Shown here one piece after another: positions 1-12,019 of a stretch of DNA of 64,000 nt. Position numbers and translations under genes: made by a program. This stretch comes from Takakia lepidozioides (lineage: Eukaryota > Streptophyta > Takakiopsida > Takakiales > Takakiaceae): positions 25,546,001 to 25,610,000 of the forward strand of contig CM060733.1 in NCBI GenBank assembly GCA_030704615.1. Reading direction: 5' to 3'. The notes under the pieces were generated by a model. The model was not told the origin of the DNA and ran no database searches. It saw only the letters and a program-made list of their open reading frames with translations. How positions within the stretch are numbered: the stretch's first letter is position 1; every line of letters begins with the position of its first letter.

Positions 1-225
1 TCTTGGCCTAATGAGAGGGTGGAAAACTACGAGGAAGAGAAGCTAAAGCAATGCCTAACCCCAGCATGCCCTCATCCCAACACTCTTCCTCTCCTCTCTT
101 CCCTCACTTGCATGGCCATGGGAATATCATGTAGATACTCCTCAAACCGTCCTCCACGAGCGTCAAAATTCGGCCTTCACATGCCAGTCCTTAGGCAGTC
201 CACCAGTGCCTCCACGAGTCAGTAC

Positions 226-720
226 AAGCTGTCCATAGGTCACTGGTCACAGCCGTCACAACCCCACACAGGCCACAGGCCACAGGTCACAGCCTATCAC
301 AGCACCCACACACAGCCCCACGCCCATCACAGTCTGTCACAGCCCCCCAAGGCCACATGTCACAGCCCGTCACAACCCCTCACGGCCCCAAAGGCCACAT
401 GTTACAGCCTGTCACAGTCCATCACAGCCCCATAGGCCACAGATCATAGCCTATCACAGCCCGTCACAGCCCCAAAGGCCATAGGCACAGCCGGTCACAG
501 CCCCAAAGGCCACAGGCACAACCGTCACAAAAACCCCAACCCCTCACACCAAACTCACCCGCATAGCCCCACAGGCCACAGGGCATAGCCTGTCACAGCC
601 CTTCACAGCCCATCACAACCTGTCACAACCCCTCATAGCCCCACAGGCCACAGGGCACAACCTGTCAAAGCCCACCATAGCCTGTCACAACCCCTCACAA
701 CCCCACAGGCCACTCATAAC
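226..720. repeat. CACAGCC minisatellite
   Basis: Short degenerate tandem units built from CACAGCC, TCACAGCC and CACAGGCCACAGG variants fill this stretch. The open frames across it are by-products of the repeat (runs of H, S, Q, P and T), so I do not call a gene. Related units in reverse complement appear near 30.1 kb and 34.7 kb. Confidence 0.85.
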
Positions 721-1124
721 AGTTTAGCCATTTCTCCAAGGGGTTTAGCCACGCCAAGCTAGGGTTTGTGTCTTTTGGACTCTAGGCTTCTTTGCACCGA
801 GCTATGGCGGCTGTGAAGAAATCAGCAAGGTATTCTTGCTCTTTCAGCTCCCACACACCACCAATAGTAGCCCTAAGCCATGAGGAAGATAGTTGCCACA
901 AACCAAGCTTTCTTTCTCACTTAGACTTCCCAAACACGCCACTAAACTCAATGGCAACAACCAAGCCTTACTGGTTTCCAGCCCTTGTGAGCACTCATTC
1001 AATCGTTTTCCTTGGCCATAGCATCTCTCTTAGAACCTATTCCAGCCCCCTACACCTGCCACTTCAAGAGCCATGCTCTATCTAGGCTTGAGATTGAAAC
1101 CCCACCTCACATATGCCCTATAAG
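721..1124. other. Non-coding, flank of LTR copy 1
   Basis: No gene seen. The text is C/T-rich and resembles the flank right of the third LTR copy near 9.4 kb: both contain a version of 'gaaaccc...ctcacat...aagtg'. It probably belongs to the same dispersed repeat into which the gypsy element inserted. Confidence 0.4.
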
Positions 1125-1767
1125 TGTCAAGGACGAGAACATGACTGAACACAAACAAGAGATAAGACTAGAGGTACAAGGCTAGACAAGAAGTCAAGGT
1201 CGGCGTGGCCGAATGCACGATGAGTAAATAGAAATCAAGATGATCTTTATAACAATGAACAAGAGTACAAGATATTGGAACACGACTTGAATACTAGAAT
1301 GCTGGAAATTGGACTAGAGTACCAGATACTGGAAACTGGGCTAGGGTACTGGGAACTAGACTGGAGTACTGGGAACTGGAAACAAGAGTAGCTTGAATTG
1401 GTGTTGGCGACACTGAAGAGTGTCCAGTCTCGCCTCCTATATATATTGGCTACTAAGAAGCTTCCCTAAGAAGCTTCCCTTATGGAGGTTGTTTGCTGGA
1501 GAAGTTTCCAAGATTAATCTTGATGGAGAAGCTTCCTTAAACAAATGAGGTATCTTGATGGAGAAGTTTCCTCCAAATGAAGCTTCCTGAGCAGTTTTCC
1601 AAGTTATTCTTGGTAATTTGGTAAACTCCCAGTAACTTGGTAAGTAATGGTAAATCATGATAAATCATGGTAAGTCATGGTAAGTCATGGTAACTTCGGG
1701 TAACATGGTAACATGATAACTTCTGGTATTTACTCCTGGTAAGTTCCTCTAGACTATGTCCGTGACA
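1125..1767 (-). repeat. Gypsy LTR copy 1 (solo-like)
   Basis: About 643 bp, starting TGTCAAGGACGAG and ending CTATGTCCGTGACA, so the ends form a TGTCA/TGACA inverted pair. It matches the LTRs at 2331-2980 and 8130-8737. The flanking five bases are ATAAG on the left and ACAAG on the right, a possible target duplication with one mismatch. Orientation is given as that of the full element, whose coding strand is minus. Confidence 0.8.
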
Positions 1768-2004
1768 ACAAGTGCTTTTCCTTCACCCAAGTGGGAACGA
1801 GCCCAAGCCCTTCCATTCTAGCTCTCTAAAGCTTGAAAACAAAAGCCCCAATAGGCTGAAGGCATGCTCCACACATGCCCCACTCTCACCATAAGAGAAT
1901 CAGCTCCTTTGCTTCATTTCTTGCACCCACAAACCTGAAAATACAAGCTTCAGCGGGCTGAAAGCATGCTCCACACATGCCCTACAAGGAAACCAGCTCT
2001 TCCT
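1768..2004. repeat. Copy of the sequence right of LTR 3
   Basis: This ~235 bp closely matches 8738-8970, including 'ccattctagctctctaaagcttgaaaacaaaagcccc' and the two 'atgctccacacatgccc' stretches. It shows that a flank plus LTR was duplicated at this locus. Confidence 0.75.
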
Positions 2005-2330
2005 TCAAATGCCATCAAATTTCTCGGGCATGCTGACCTTTGGTTCCCTTGTAATCTGTTGAAGATTTGGAGGAGCTGTTGCAGTAGGATTTGTTGTAGT
2101 AGAGACTCGTACGGTTGAAGATCCATTGTTCGACTCCTTCAACTCTGAAATTTGTTGTTGCAAATTGTTGAGAGCATTGCCTAGGTCTTGAGATTGATCA
2201 GCTTGTAGTTGGGCAGTAGAGGCACGAAGTTCTTGCATCTAGAGCTGAAGACTCTGCAATGTGGTGACCATTTCCGCAAATGCGTCTTCCATCTTAACTA
2301 ACTAAGGAACAAACTTTAGTCTCGCCAAAC
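2005..2330 (-). pseudogene. Duplicated 5' gag fragment of the gypsy element
   Basis: On the minus strand this matches the start of the gag region at 7818-8129 (shared peptides STAQLQ, QSQDLGNAL, QQQISELKESNNGSST). It abuts LTR copy 2 exactly as the intact internal region abuts LTR copy 3. It breaks off near 2010, where the copied flank begins. It has no zinc knuckle or pol and is a rearrangement remnant. Confidence 0.75.
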
Positions 2331-2980
2331 TGTCAAGGACGAGAACATGACTGAACACAAACAAGATATAAGACTAGAGGTACAAGGCTAGACAAGAAGT
2401 CAAGGTCGGCATGGCCAAATGCACGATGAGAAAATAGAAATCAAGACGATCTTTATAACAATGAACAAGAGTACAATATATTGGAACACACGACTTGAAT
2501 ACAGAATGCTGGAAACTGGACTGGAGTAGTACCAAATACTGGAAACTGGGCTAGGGTACTGGGAATTGGACTGGAGTCCGGGAACGGAAACAAGAGTAGC
2601 TTGAATTGGTGTGGCGAGACTGAAGAGTGTCCAGTCTCGCCTCCCATATTTGGCTACTAAGAAGCTTCCCTAAGAAGCTTCCCTTATGGAGGTTGTTTGC
2701 TGGAGAAGTTTCCAAGATTAAACAAAGGTTTCTTGATGGAGAAGCTCCTTAAACAAATGAGGTATCTGGATGGAGAGTTTCCTCCAAATGAAGCTTCCTG
2801 AGTAGTTTCCCAAGTTACTTTTGGTAATTTGGTAAACTCCCGGTAACTGGGTAAGTATGGTAAATCATGGTAGATCATGGTAAATCATGGTAAGTCATGG
2901 TAACTTCCGGTAACATGATAACTTGGTAACTTCTGGTATTTAAAACTCCTGGTAAGTTCCTCTAGACTATGTCCGTGACA
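2331..2980 (-). repeat. Gypsy 3' LTR
   Basis: Starts TGTCAAGGACGAG and ends GTCCGTGACA on the plus strand. It is the 3' LTR in element orientation. The lower-coordinate neighbour is not host flank but a second gag start (2005-2330), so this LTR also looks like the 5' LTR of a truncated tandem unit. Confidence 0.85.
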
Positions 2981-3581
2981 TCACGCCTCCTCTAGCGCCG
3001 AGTTCTTCGAGGAGCGGTAAAAATCTTGGACTTGCTTAGAGTTGGAGAAAATCCAAAATCCGACGAATGGTACGTGCCAAGTATTCGGCTCTTCGTTCTT
3101 GACTCAAATGATTTATAGGTCCCTGCAACCATCGATAATGTCCAACACCTTGAACTTGGGACCATGCAGTGATTTGAGCATTTTGATTTTCGAAACTGCC
3201 TTCAAACATGATTTCGTTGCCCTCTGGGTCCGAAGTCTCAACCCAACAGAATTATCAGACTTCGAGTAGGCTCCACTTGCCGTCGTACGGGGTCCTAACG
3301 AGGAAGTACGCGTCGCATTGGTGGCCCATCGTCTCGAGAGCGTCGGCGTGATGTTGAAGGTCGTGAGAGTCGGAACGGCTGATCTGGTAGCTGGGTAAGC
3401 GACAACTCCAATGTATCTGGTTCCTGCGACTCCATACTCCCAATACAAGATGCAAGAGTACTGGAAGTGTAGCTATGTATACTGATGTGTGGTGCTCCTT
3501 CCTCCTTAGCGTGTATCAGGTACATTGAATGCGGAGTCTTCACCTTGAAGCTAACTTGGCTGACATCATCGTTGTGACGTC

Positions 3582-4803
3582 TTATTGACGTGTAGCTCGG
3601 GGCGTAGCTGGATATCGTTGATGAAACTCTTGGATTTTGTCAGATGCATTGGCGAGGTTGGATGAGGGTTCCCACGTTCGTTCGCTGATGTCGTAGCCTT
3701 TCCAATGTACGAAATACTCAAGACATTTATACTTGATGCGAGAGTCTAGGACTTCGTCAACTTCATACTCAATTTCCTGATTGACTTCGATTGGTGGAGG
3801 TGGTACGGAAACTCTCCCTGGAATATTCGATTGATGATACAATTCCAATAATGAAACATGAAAGACTGGATGGATGCGCATACTTTGTGGGAGTTCAAAG
3901 CCAAAACTGATCGGATTTATTTGTCGAATATTTTTGAATGGTCCTAGGCGTTGATAATCCAACTTCCTTGATGGTCGCGAGGTTTGTATGTCCCGTCGAA
4001 GAAGCCACACACGATCTCCGACCTTGAACTGGGGTTGGAGTTGGCGACGTTGATCTGCATACTCATTGTATTGTTTTTGAGCTTCTGCGAGGTGGAATGT
4101 AAGCTCCTTGTGAATCGTAGCAAGATGAGTAGCAAGGTTTTCTTCAGCAGGGCTTCCAACAGTTTTCATGTGGAAAGGGTTTGCTCGAGGATGATGACCA
4201 TAGTTGGAGAAAAATGGAGTTTGCTTAGTCGAAGAATGATAGAGTTGTTGTTGGCAAACTCAACCAATGACAGAAGGTCCGTCCAATTATCTTGGTGATA
4301 ATTTATCGTACAGCGAAGATACTGCTCCAAATCTGGTTTACACGTTCGTTTGACCATCAGTCTGTGGATGATTAGCTGTAGAAAGGTTGATCATAGTATC
4401 CAATATGTGAAATAATCCCCTCCAGAAATTTGATATGAACTGTGGTCCTCAATCAGATACGATGTCCTTCGGGAGTCCATGAATGCGGTAGATATTATTG
4501 AGGAAGAGTCTTGTAGTTTTCCTCCTGCCGGTACCGTCTTATTGCATGGAATGAAATGTGTCATCTTCGTAACACGATCTACAATAACAAGAGTGAATCG
4601 GTGGTCTTGGAAATTGGAAGGTCCGTAATAAAGTCCATAGACACGGACGACCATGGACCCTGGGGAATGGGTAATGGTTGAAGAAGGCTGTAAGGTCGAT
4701 GTCGTGGTCCCTTCGCTCTAGCACACGTGTCGCAAGATTTTATAAATTCTTTTACGAATTTCCACATCTGCGGCCACCAATAGTCCCTGGATATTAACTC
4801 CAT
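3582..4803 (-). pseudogene. Gypsy integrase with chromodomain (broken)
   Basis: From the minus-strand N-terminal side, 4803-4579 carries the zinc-finger end of integrase (RDYWWPQM, CDTCARAKG) and the start of the catalytic core (SVSMDFITDLPIS). The core is then shifted between frames through 4654-4166, where VIVDRVTKMTHFIPCNKT is readable. 4169-3582 is a clean 195-codon frame with the integrase C-terminal domain (GDRVWLLRR, YQRLGPF, HPVFHVSLLE). A chromodomain follows at about residues 118-180, with the Y...W...W cage residues visible in EYEVDEVLDSR, VHWKGYD and TWEPSSNL. The catalytic aspartate block is disrupted by frameshift, so it is not functional. Confidence 0.9.
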
Positions 4804-5112
4804 TGTTTTGTTGAAGCCGAAATGTCCTGCAGCCAGAAGATCTTGACATGTTAGAAGAGTTCGAAGTCGTGTAGGTCCTGGAGGTATATAGAGAAGTCAT
4901 TTGAAGTAAAGTAAGTCATCTTTGAATTCGAAGTCGTTTGTAACATGTGGGTTGTCTCGAGGTTGATTTAATTGACTTCGTAGTGTCGTAGCAAAATGGT
5001 CGCTCTTCAGTGCTTCCTGAATCTCCTTTATGATCTCTGCATCGTTATAGGTGGACATGGATAACATATTCAATTGGAGATTTGCTGGTTTCAGGATGAT
5101 GGATTTTTGTGG

Positions 5113-6360
5113 TCAAAAGCTGCATTCCCCTTCTTTTGGCGCAAGATACGATCGTCGAGAGAGAGCATCTGGTTTTCCTTGAAGATGTCCGGGACGGTAT
5201 AATATAACAAAATCAAACCTTGCTAGTGACATACTCCATCTCGCTTGACGTCGATTCAAAACACGAGCACTCATAAAATATTCGAGGTTATGGTGATCGG
5301 TATAGATAGTGACCTGATGTTTAGCTCCCTCCAATAGATGACGCCACTCCTCAAAAGCATCGATAATCGCTATAAATTCTTTTGTCATGGATTTCATAAT
5401 GATCGCCGCAAGCGAAAAATTTGCTAGAACGACAACCAACAGGTGGATTCGGCCATCTGTAACCGTATTATGAGAGTATCGCGCCAAGTGCAAAGTCCGA
5501 TGCATCTGCTTTTAAGAAGAATGGTTTAGATGGGTCTACATGTACGAGTATTAGAGCCTTTGTAATGCCTGCTTCAGCCTTCAAAATGTCTGGTCAGCCT
5601 TCTCGTCCCATACAAATTTGTCCTTCCCTGTGAGTCGTGTCAATGGGCACCTTTGGGAGTATTCATTGATGAAGATTCTTAGAAATTTGTAAAACCGTCA
5701 GAAAACATTGTACATCTCGGACCGAAGTTGGTTTAACAAATCCACTCGATGATGGTTTTGTATTTTTTTTTTTCCATAAAAGACGCCTTTGTCGAAATAA
5801 TGTAAGCCCAGAAATTCGACCTCAAATTGATGGAAATGACATTTCTCCAGCGTGGCTATACGTCATCTTTTCTCTTAATTTATCAAGGACAAGGTGTACA
5901 TGGCGGCCATGTTCTTCTTCGTTCTGTGAAATATCAAATGTCGTCCAAATAGATGACTACAAAGTCATCTAAAACTTCTCGAAATATGTCATTCATCATC
6001 GTTGGAAAATTGCTGAGCCATTTGTAAGACCGAAAGGCAAACCTGTATTCAAAATGTCCATACCTTTGTTCGAAAAGTTGTTTTTCATTCGTCTCTTTCT
6101 TTTATCCGTACAAGGTTATAAGCTCATCTCAAGTCGATTTGGGTGAAAATCTTCGCTCGCCCCAGCTTGTCGGACCCAATAAATCGCGGCAATGATAACG
6201 ATTCTTGATTGTGACTTTGTTGAGATGCGAAGTCGACACCACTGCGTAATTGATCCGTCCTCTTTGTCACAAACAAGATAGGCGCCCCCGCGGGTGATTT
6301 TGAATCTCGTGAAGTCTGTTGACAAATTTTCATCAATGTATTCGCGTATGCCAGCCAACT
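5113..6360 (-). pseudogene. Gypsy reverse transcriptase and RNase H (broken)
   Basis: 6358-6116 carries the start of the reverse transcriptase fingers, split over two frames (REYIDENLS, then SPAGAPILFV and LGRAKIFTQIDLR). The middle of the domain (5510-6110) is badly decayed. 5505-5113 is an open RNase H and connection segment with [43 protein letters not shown] and PDALSRR, typical of Ty3/gypsy. It lies between gag and integrase in the expected order. Confidence 0.85.
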
Positions 6361-7060
6361 CCGCGGGATAAGTTAATAGATTGGGCCGAATATGTTGGGC
6401 TCCTTCTGTAAGTCATTGCACAGTCGTAAGGTGTGTTTCTTGGCAATATGTCTGCATTTTTCTCTCGAAGACATCATTGAAATCTTGATATTGACGGCTA
6501 ATGTTGAAGTACCTTTGTTCTGTTGTGGTCTTGATCGGATCGCATAAAGTGCAACTATCGCCCCTCCTTTTTGGTAGCTCTCATGAAGGGCTCTAGCGCC
6601 AGAAACAGGGGTTGATACCTTTGGTACTTTATCATTTTTGTCTTGCCGAAATTTTTCGTAATTACCAGTCGATGTCAGGATTATGAAGTACAAACCAGGA
6701 GGAGTTCCAAGGATCCACAGGATTCGTTGAGACTGGATGCATTGAAACAATCTGTGATGCTTTATTTTTAATCGTCACTTCAAGTGGGTCGATTTCATGG
6801 TCAACATTTCCTGATGTTAATTGTCGTCCATCGATACTTCAAGGGGCCGAGAATTTCTTTCTACGAGTGTTAATTGTATTGCTTTCTGCAAAGTCTTTGT
6901 CAATAAAACACGCTGAAGCGCCCGAGATCCAAAGTGCTTCTAAGGAGATATCTCGATTTTGTATCCAGATCTTTACTGGACTGTGAAACAAGATACACGG
7001 TCTGGAGGTAGCAGAGACCTTTTTTTTTGAGGAAGTTGTGTTCCAGCCGCATGGTCCCTA

Positions 7061-8080
7061 CTATGACTGGACATCTTCGGTTTTCCGACCTCCTCGTATC
7101 GAACACTTGAGTGGTGCCCCGAGCTTTGAATCTTCTCTTGTTGGGGCAGTTTCATGCCATGTGATCATTTTCTTTCCTCCGCAGTACAGGCTAATCCCAT
7201 TCGAGCGTCGTCTTTGTTTTTCATGTGGCGTCATGGCTTCAATCGGACACATCAATCTACATAGGATCATTACCGGATGGCTGATGGTCTTGTATTTGGG
7301 GCCACGTATTCAGCGGCATGGTGCGTCGTCGTCCATCGCGATCGCTTCTCTTGACTTCTTTCGAACAAACGATTATCGCATGCAATGACTTGGGTGATGA
7401 CTTCGCTCATTGTCTCACGTTTGGTATTGTCGCCAACAAATCTTGCATCATCTTTTAGGCCACATCGAAACTGACTAATGATGCTCTTCTCATTCCAGTC
7501 AGGTCGCACGCAGTTGTCGAATATCGGCAGCATAAACGAGCTGGACGTGCTCATTATCGGAGATTTCGCCCGCATCTTTGTCTCTACAACTCCTTCTCTA
7601 TCATTCCTCCAAACGTTGCGGCCTCGGACATGACCGCTTCAAAATTGTATAGTAAATGCGAATTTTTCTCTAATAGCGGTGCAACCAAGATAGGGCAGTG
7701 CCTGATAGAATGGTGCCCACGAACCCACTTGAATATCTTCATCAGAGTAGCGTTGTGGATGTAGTCGTGGAACAATCGTACTTGTTGAACAAAACCGCGA
7801 AATCTTGATCTTGTCCCCATCAAATTCTCGGGCATGCTGACCTTGGTTCCCTTGTAAGCTGTTGAAGATTTGGATGAGCTGTTGCCAAGTGGAATTTGTT
7901 GTAGTAGGGCTCGTAGGTTGAAGATCCATTGTTCGACTCCTTCAACTCTGAAATTTGTTGTTGCCAATGTTTGAGAGCATTGCCTAGGTCTTGAGATGGA
8001 TCATCTTGTAGTTGGGCAGTAGAGGCACGAGTTCTTGCATCTGGAGCTGAAGACTCTGCAATGTGAGCCCATGTCCGCAA
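7061..8080 (-). pseudogene. Gypsy gag (broken)
   Basis: Three overlapping minus-strand frames hold gag pieces: a coiled, Q-rich start (STAQLQDDPSQDLGNAL, 8080-7820), a middle part (7575-7270, CGLKDDARF), and a damaged zinc knuckle near 7200 (LYCGGKKMITWHETAP, where family members usually have CX2CX4HX4C). Frameshifts separate all three. Confidence 0.75.
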
Positions 8081-8129
8081 ATGCGCCTTCCATCTTAACT
8101 AACTAAGGACAAACTTTAGTCCCGTCAAA

Positions 8130-8737
8130 CTGTCAGGACGAGAACATGACTGAAACCAACAAGATATAAGCTAGGTCCAAGGCTAGACAAGAAGTCAAAG
8201 GTCGGCGTGGCCGAATGCACGATGAAAATAGAATCAAGACGATCTTTATATACATGAACAGAGTACAATATATGGAACGACTTGAATACTGTATGCGGAA
8301 ACTGTACGGGAGTAACCAATACTGGAAACTGGGCTAGGGTTACTGGGAACTGGAAACAAGAGTAAGCTTGAATTGGTGTTGGCGAGACTGAAAGTGTCCA
8401 GTCTTGCCTCCTACTATATACTGGCTACTAGAAGCTTCCGTTATGGGTTTGCTTATTGGAGAAGTTTCCAAGATTACAAAGTTTCTTGATGGAGAAGCTT
8501 CCTTAAACAAATGAGGTATCTTGATGGAGAAGTTTCCCCTCGCAAAGGAAGCTCCATGAACATTTTCCCCAGTTACTTTTGGTATTTGGAAACCCCGGAT
8601 AACTGGTAAGTAATGGTAAATCATGGTAAATCATAGTAACATCACGATAAGTCATGGTAACTCCGGTAACAATAAACTTGATAACTTCTGGTATTACTCC
8701 TGGTAAGTTTTCCCTCTCTAGACTATGTTCCGTGACA
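8130..8737 (-). repeat. Gypsy 5' LTR
   Basis: Same ends as the other two copies but slightly shorter, with many one-base losses, for example TGTCAGGACG instead of TGTCAAGGACG. The indel load suggests an old insertion or poor assembly here. Confidence 0.85.
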
Positions 8738-9829
8738 ACATTGCTTTCTTTTCAACCCAAGTGGAAGAGCCTAGCCCTTCCATTTTAGCTCTCTAAAGCT
8801 TGAAAACAAAAGCCCCCAATAGGCTGAAGGCATGCTCCACACATGCCCCACTCTCACCATAAAGAATCAGCTCATTTGTTTCAATTTCTGGCACCCACAA
8901 CCGGCAAAATACAAGCTTCAGCGGTCTGAAAGCGCTCCACACATGCCCTACACGGAAACTAGCCATTCCTCCTTCCTTCTTGCACTCCCAAACCTGAAAG
9001 TACAAGCCTTCAACAGGCTGAAAACATGCTCCCCAACATGCATTGCCCTCATATAAGGGAAGTCAGCCCTCTTCCCTCTTCCTTGCTTGCCCTCCAAACT
9101 TGAAGATGGAAGCTTCAATGAGCTGAATACATGTCCACACATGCAACCCTCTTCACGAAATAGGTGAGTTATATCAGCCCCCTATCTTGGCTCTTTGGCT
9201 CCTTGATGCTCTCTAATACATACTAAGCACTCCACAAATACCAGCCCTGCCAAGCTCCTGAAACCCTAAGGCTTACATTTCCAGCCACAAGACACTCCTC
9301 TTGTGGTGCCATGACTCTTCCTTCCAAGCTCTGAAACCCTATGGTGCACATTCCATGGCCTTGTCGCACCTCTTAGCCTTCATGGTCCGCCCTGCTCTTC
9401 TTCCATGACAAGAGCCCTCTCATGCTGAAGCTCGAATTGAAACCCAATCTCACATACCTCCACAAGTGCACTGATTTGCCCCAGCCAAATCAGCCCTTTC
9501 CGCTTGTCCTTGCAATCCTTCACACATGAAAGCTCGCATTCCCAAGTCCAGTTTCTCAGCGTTGCCACAACGCCACTATAACCTGCTCTTGACTGGTCCC
9601 TCTTCCCCAATCGTGCTTGCTCATCATGTACAAAATCTGAAACCATCAAGGTGCTCTGGAATTACCACCTGCAGCATGGTGCTTTCACCTCTGAAGCTGA
9701 AGATCGAATCCAATGTCCCTCCCACCTCGTACCCCACACTCGCGTCCGCTTCTAACACCAAGAAGCTCCACGGTGCTCCTTCATAACAACCTGGTTTTCT
9801 CTCATTCTCAGCAAACACAGTGCTACAAC
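8738..9829. other. C/T-rich dispersed repeat, no clear gene
   Basis: The stretch repeats phrases such as 'agctctgaaaccctatgg', 'gctgaaagcatgctccacacatgccc' and 'cctccaaacttgaagatgg' several times in diverged form. The open frames are short and low in complexity. I see no domain and treat it as host repeat flanking the gypsy element. Confidence 0.5.
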
Positions 9830-10080
9830 TAACTCGTATCTGGCACTCACAGATACGAGCTCATCTTCTCGAGTGATAAAGAGGACGAATCTCAAGCAAA
9901 AAACCAAAGTGCTAAACTAACTCGTATTGGCACTCACAGATACGAGCTCATATTCCGAGAGTGATAAAGAGGAAGAAAGAATACAAGCACGAAGCTCATG
10001 CGAGTGATAAAGAGGAAGAATACAAGCACACGTCCATGCGAGCTCACAAAGCCAAGCATAAACTCATGCATATATAAACT
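9830..10080. repeat. Short tandem repeat with ACTCGTAT/ATACGAG
   Basis: Units containing 'ctaactcgtat-tggcactcacagatacgagctcat' and 'gagtgataaagagga(a)ga' recur about three times, losing their first half in the last unit. ACTCGTAT and ATACGAG flanking 'tggcactcacag' form a small hairpin in each complete unit. Confidence 0.7.
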
Positions 10081-10164
10081 CATCACTCATACAAATCAAG
10101 CAAGTGCCCCCACGCCATGGGGAATCCACACTAGGCCCAAAAAAAAAATGACGCGGTGAGAGGC

Positions 10165-10671
10165 TCAACTCGAGAAAGATGAGCCCCCGCGCTTGCCGTG
10201 AAGATAACCACTCCAGGGCCTAAATCTCTCTTGACCCCTGATTGACACTTGGGCCAATCCCAAATATAGATGCCACAAAGCTGATGCTCTTAAGGTTTCA
10301 AAAACAGGGCAGTTAATGGCTCTGTTTTTTGTGGTTGGATCATAGTTTAGGAGAATGATTTTGTCTGAAAGAGAGGAGGGGTTCCAATTTTGATAGAAGG
10401 CTTTGATATGGGGCCAAATCCTTGCTAGGGCTTGGCATGAAAGGAGGCAATGTTCTATCGATTCGATTACTGCAGAGAAACAGCAAGCACATAAAACCGA
10501 ACCCTGAAACTGTAGCGATTCCGCAAATTCGAGAACCCTATTTACTAAGATAGTCCAATGGTGACAACTGAGATGGACCTTGGCCAATACCCGCACTCTC
10601 CTCCTCTCCTGACGGTACAAAAGATTGGGAAAAAAAATTAAAACCCCTGATACGCCATAAGGCACACACAC
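10165..10671 (-). pseudogene. LINE 3' end, RT zinc-binding domain (copy A)
   Basis: The 168-codon minus-strand frame holds the cysteine/histidine pattern of the zf-RVT domain at the end of plant LINE reverse transcriptases (CACCFSAVIESIEHCLLSC followed by QALARIW). The rest of the reverse transcriptase is not seen upstream. A second copy of the same segment lies 0.9 kb away. It is a truncated remnant, as is usual for LINE insertions. Confidence 0.75.
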
Positions 10672-11055
10672 AGTGTTCTGTGTAACACGAACATATCTCC
10701 AGATGAGCTAATATCTACGAAACTAAGAGAGGCACACTACCCTAGACTGATGTCTGCTGTAGATCAGAACGTAACTATTGTTGGACTTTCTAAGAGAATC
10801 CAACAAGACAGGGAAGGAGGGGATGTCGTGAGTAATTAGGCCATTGACCTTTCAAAAGCAAAGTAGAAGTGAAGTTGTTTGTAGTCTATCTGTAATGTAG
10901 TTTGGAGGGAGTCGTGGAAGTTAACCTCCAGCTCAAACTCAGGGGAAAGAGTGGAGAGGTGCATGGAGGTCTTGTCAGGCTGGAGGGGGGAGGTCGCTCC
11001 AGCAGTAGTGTTCCTGCATAGGACTGCTGCAAATGATTCCTTGTCTGGCCCAGGT

Positions 11056-11460
11056 CTATTGGAAAGCCCTGTGTAGCCCCGTCGTGCCCTGTTCTCGTTG
11101 TATGTTTGCAGAGAGTTTGGTCCACGCCCTTCTAGCTTCAGTTTGCAGATCCATAAATATACATGCTAACAGAGCATAAATGGAGGTGGTGATACCCTGG
11201 AATGTGTTTTTGCATCTGGGTTTCCAAAGGTGCCATAGAGCTGATGCCCTGAGGGTTTCAAAAACAGGGCAGTTGATAGATCTTTTTTTGGTTTGTTGAT
11301 CGTAGTTTAGGAGGATGTCCGTATGATTAAGTACTCTCGGATCCCAACAATGGTAAAAGGCTCTGACATAGGGCCAAGTCTTGGCAGGTGCCTGGCAAAG
11401 GAGGAGACTATGCTCAATCGATTCCATTACTGCTGTGGACCAGCAAGCACATAGAATATT
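11056..11460 (-). pseudogene. LINE 3' end, RT zinc-binding domain (copy B)
   Basis: Diverged duplicate of 10,260-10,540. It reads CACWSTAVMESIEHSLLLC and QAPAKTWPYVRAFY on minus, so one ligand position differs from copy A (HSLLLC against HCLLSC). The two share 'tttcaaaaacagggcagtt' and 'cagcaagcacat'. The two copies probably came from separate insertions or a local duplication. Confidence 0.75.
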
Positions 11461-12019
11461 GCCTTGAAACTATATCCATTCTCCGACCTTAAGAACCATG
11501 ATAACTAATTGCCACAGAAAAGCTGCCACTTTGGATGGCCTTGTTTTGATCCAGACCGAGCTCCAAATGGTTTTCCAGTTCTCTTCATTGAAGTTGTAAA
11601 GGCTCCATGATTTAAAATAATAAAATAAAAACCCATTTAGTTTAGTTTATTGTTAAATTATGAATGTGGACGATATAAGCTGAACTTGTAGAGATGGAGC
11701 CCCGGTGCTCCGTGATTCCCGGTGAGAGGCCACCGAACTTAGCCGCTCAAGCATCCTTGCGTTCGGCTTGATGCTCGTGTTGGCTACTTCCACTCTCGTC
11801 TGAGCTTCATCGCCCGCACATCTCCTTCATTTCATCAGCTCTCTTGCCTCCCCGGAATGAACGGTGTTTCCCACATCCCTTCTTCATTTCCTCGTCCCTA
11901 GCATCTCCTCGGAAGCACACTTGGCAAAGCACAATCTCTCTCAGTACACTTCTGCCATAGATGTCCCCCTCCACTCAACTCTCCTTCATTGGTAATGATT
12001 TTCCCGCCGCGGAAGCCTT
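11461..12019. other. No gene seen
   Basis: AT-rich block around 11,600-11,660, then C-rich text that leads into the LINE 5' region ('ctccttcatttcatcagctctc'). It may be the 5' untranslated part of the plus-strand LINE. Confidence 0.3.

Larger units (their letters stand above)
2331..8737 (-). mobile_element. Ty3/gypsy chromodomain retrotransposon, decayed
   Basis: Two LTRs of about 650 and 608 bp enclose a minus-strand gag-pol in the order gag, reverse transcriptase, RNase H, integrase, chromodomain. That order and the C-terminal chromodomain mark the chromovirus branch of Ty3/gypsy. The LTRs have the same TGTCA/TGACA ends. A purine-rich tract (AGAGGAGGCG on minus) lies just inside the 3' LTR at about 2981-2995. 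I did not find a convincing tRNA primer site after the 5' LTR. Every coding domain is cut by stops and frameshifts, so the element cannot make its own proteins. Confidence 0.9.

Noticed and set aside
19-435. Open frame of 138 codons at the window start
   Set aside because: It reads through the CACAGCC minisatellite; composition is H/S/Q/P/T only, with no domain.
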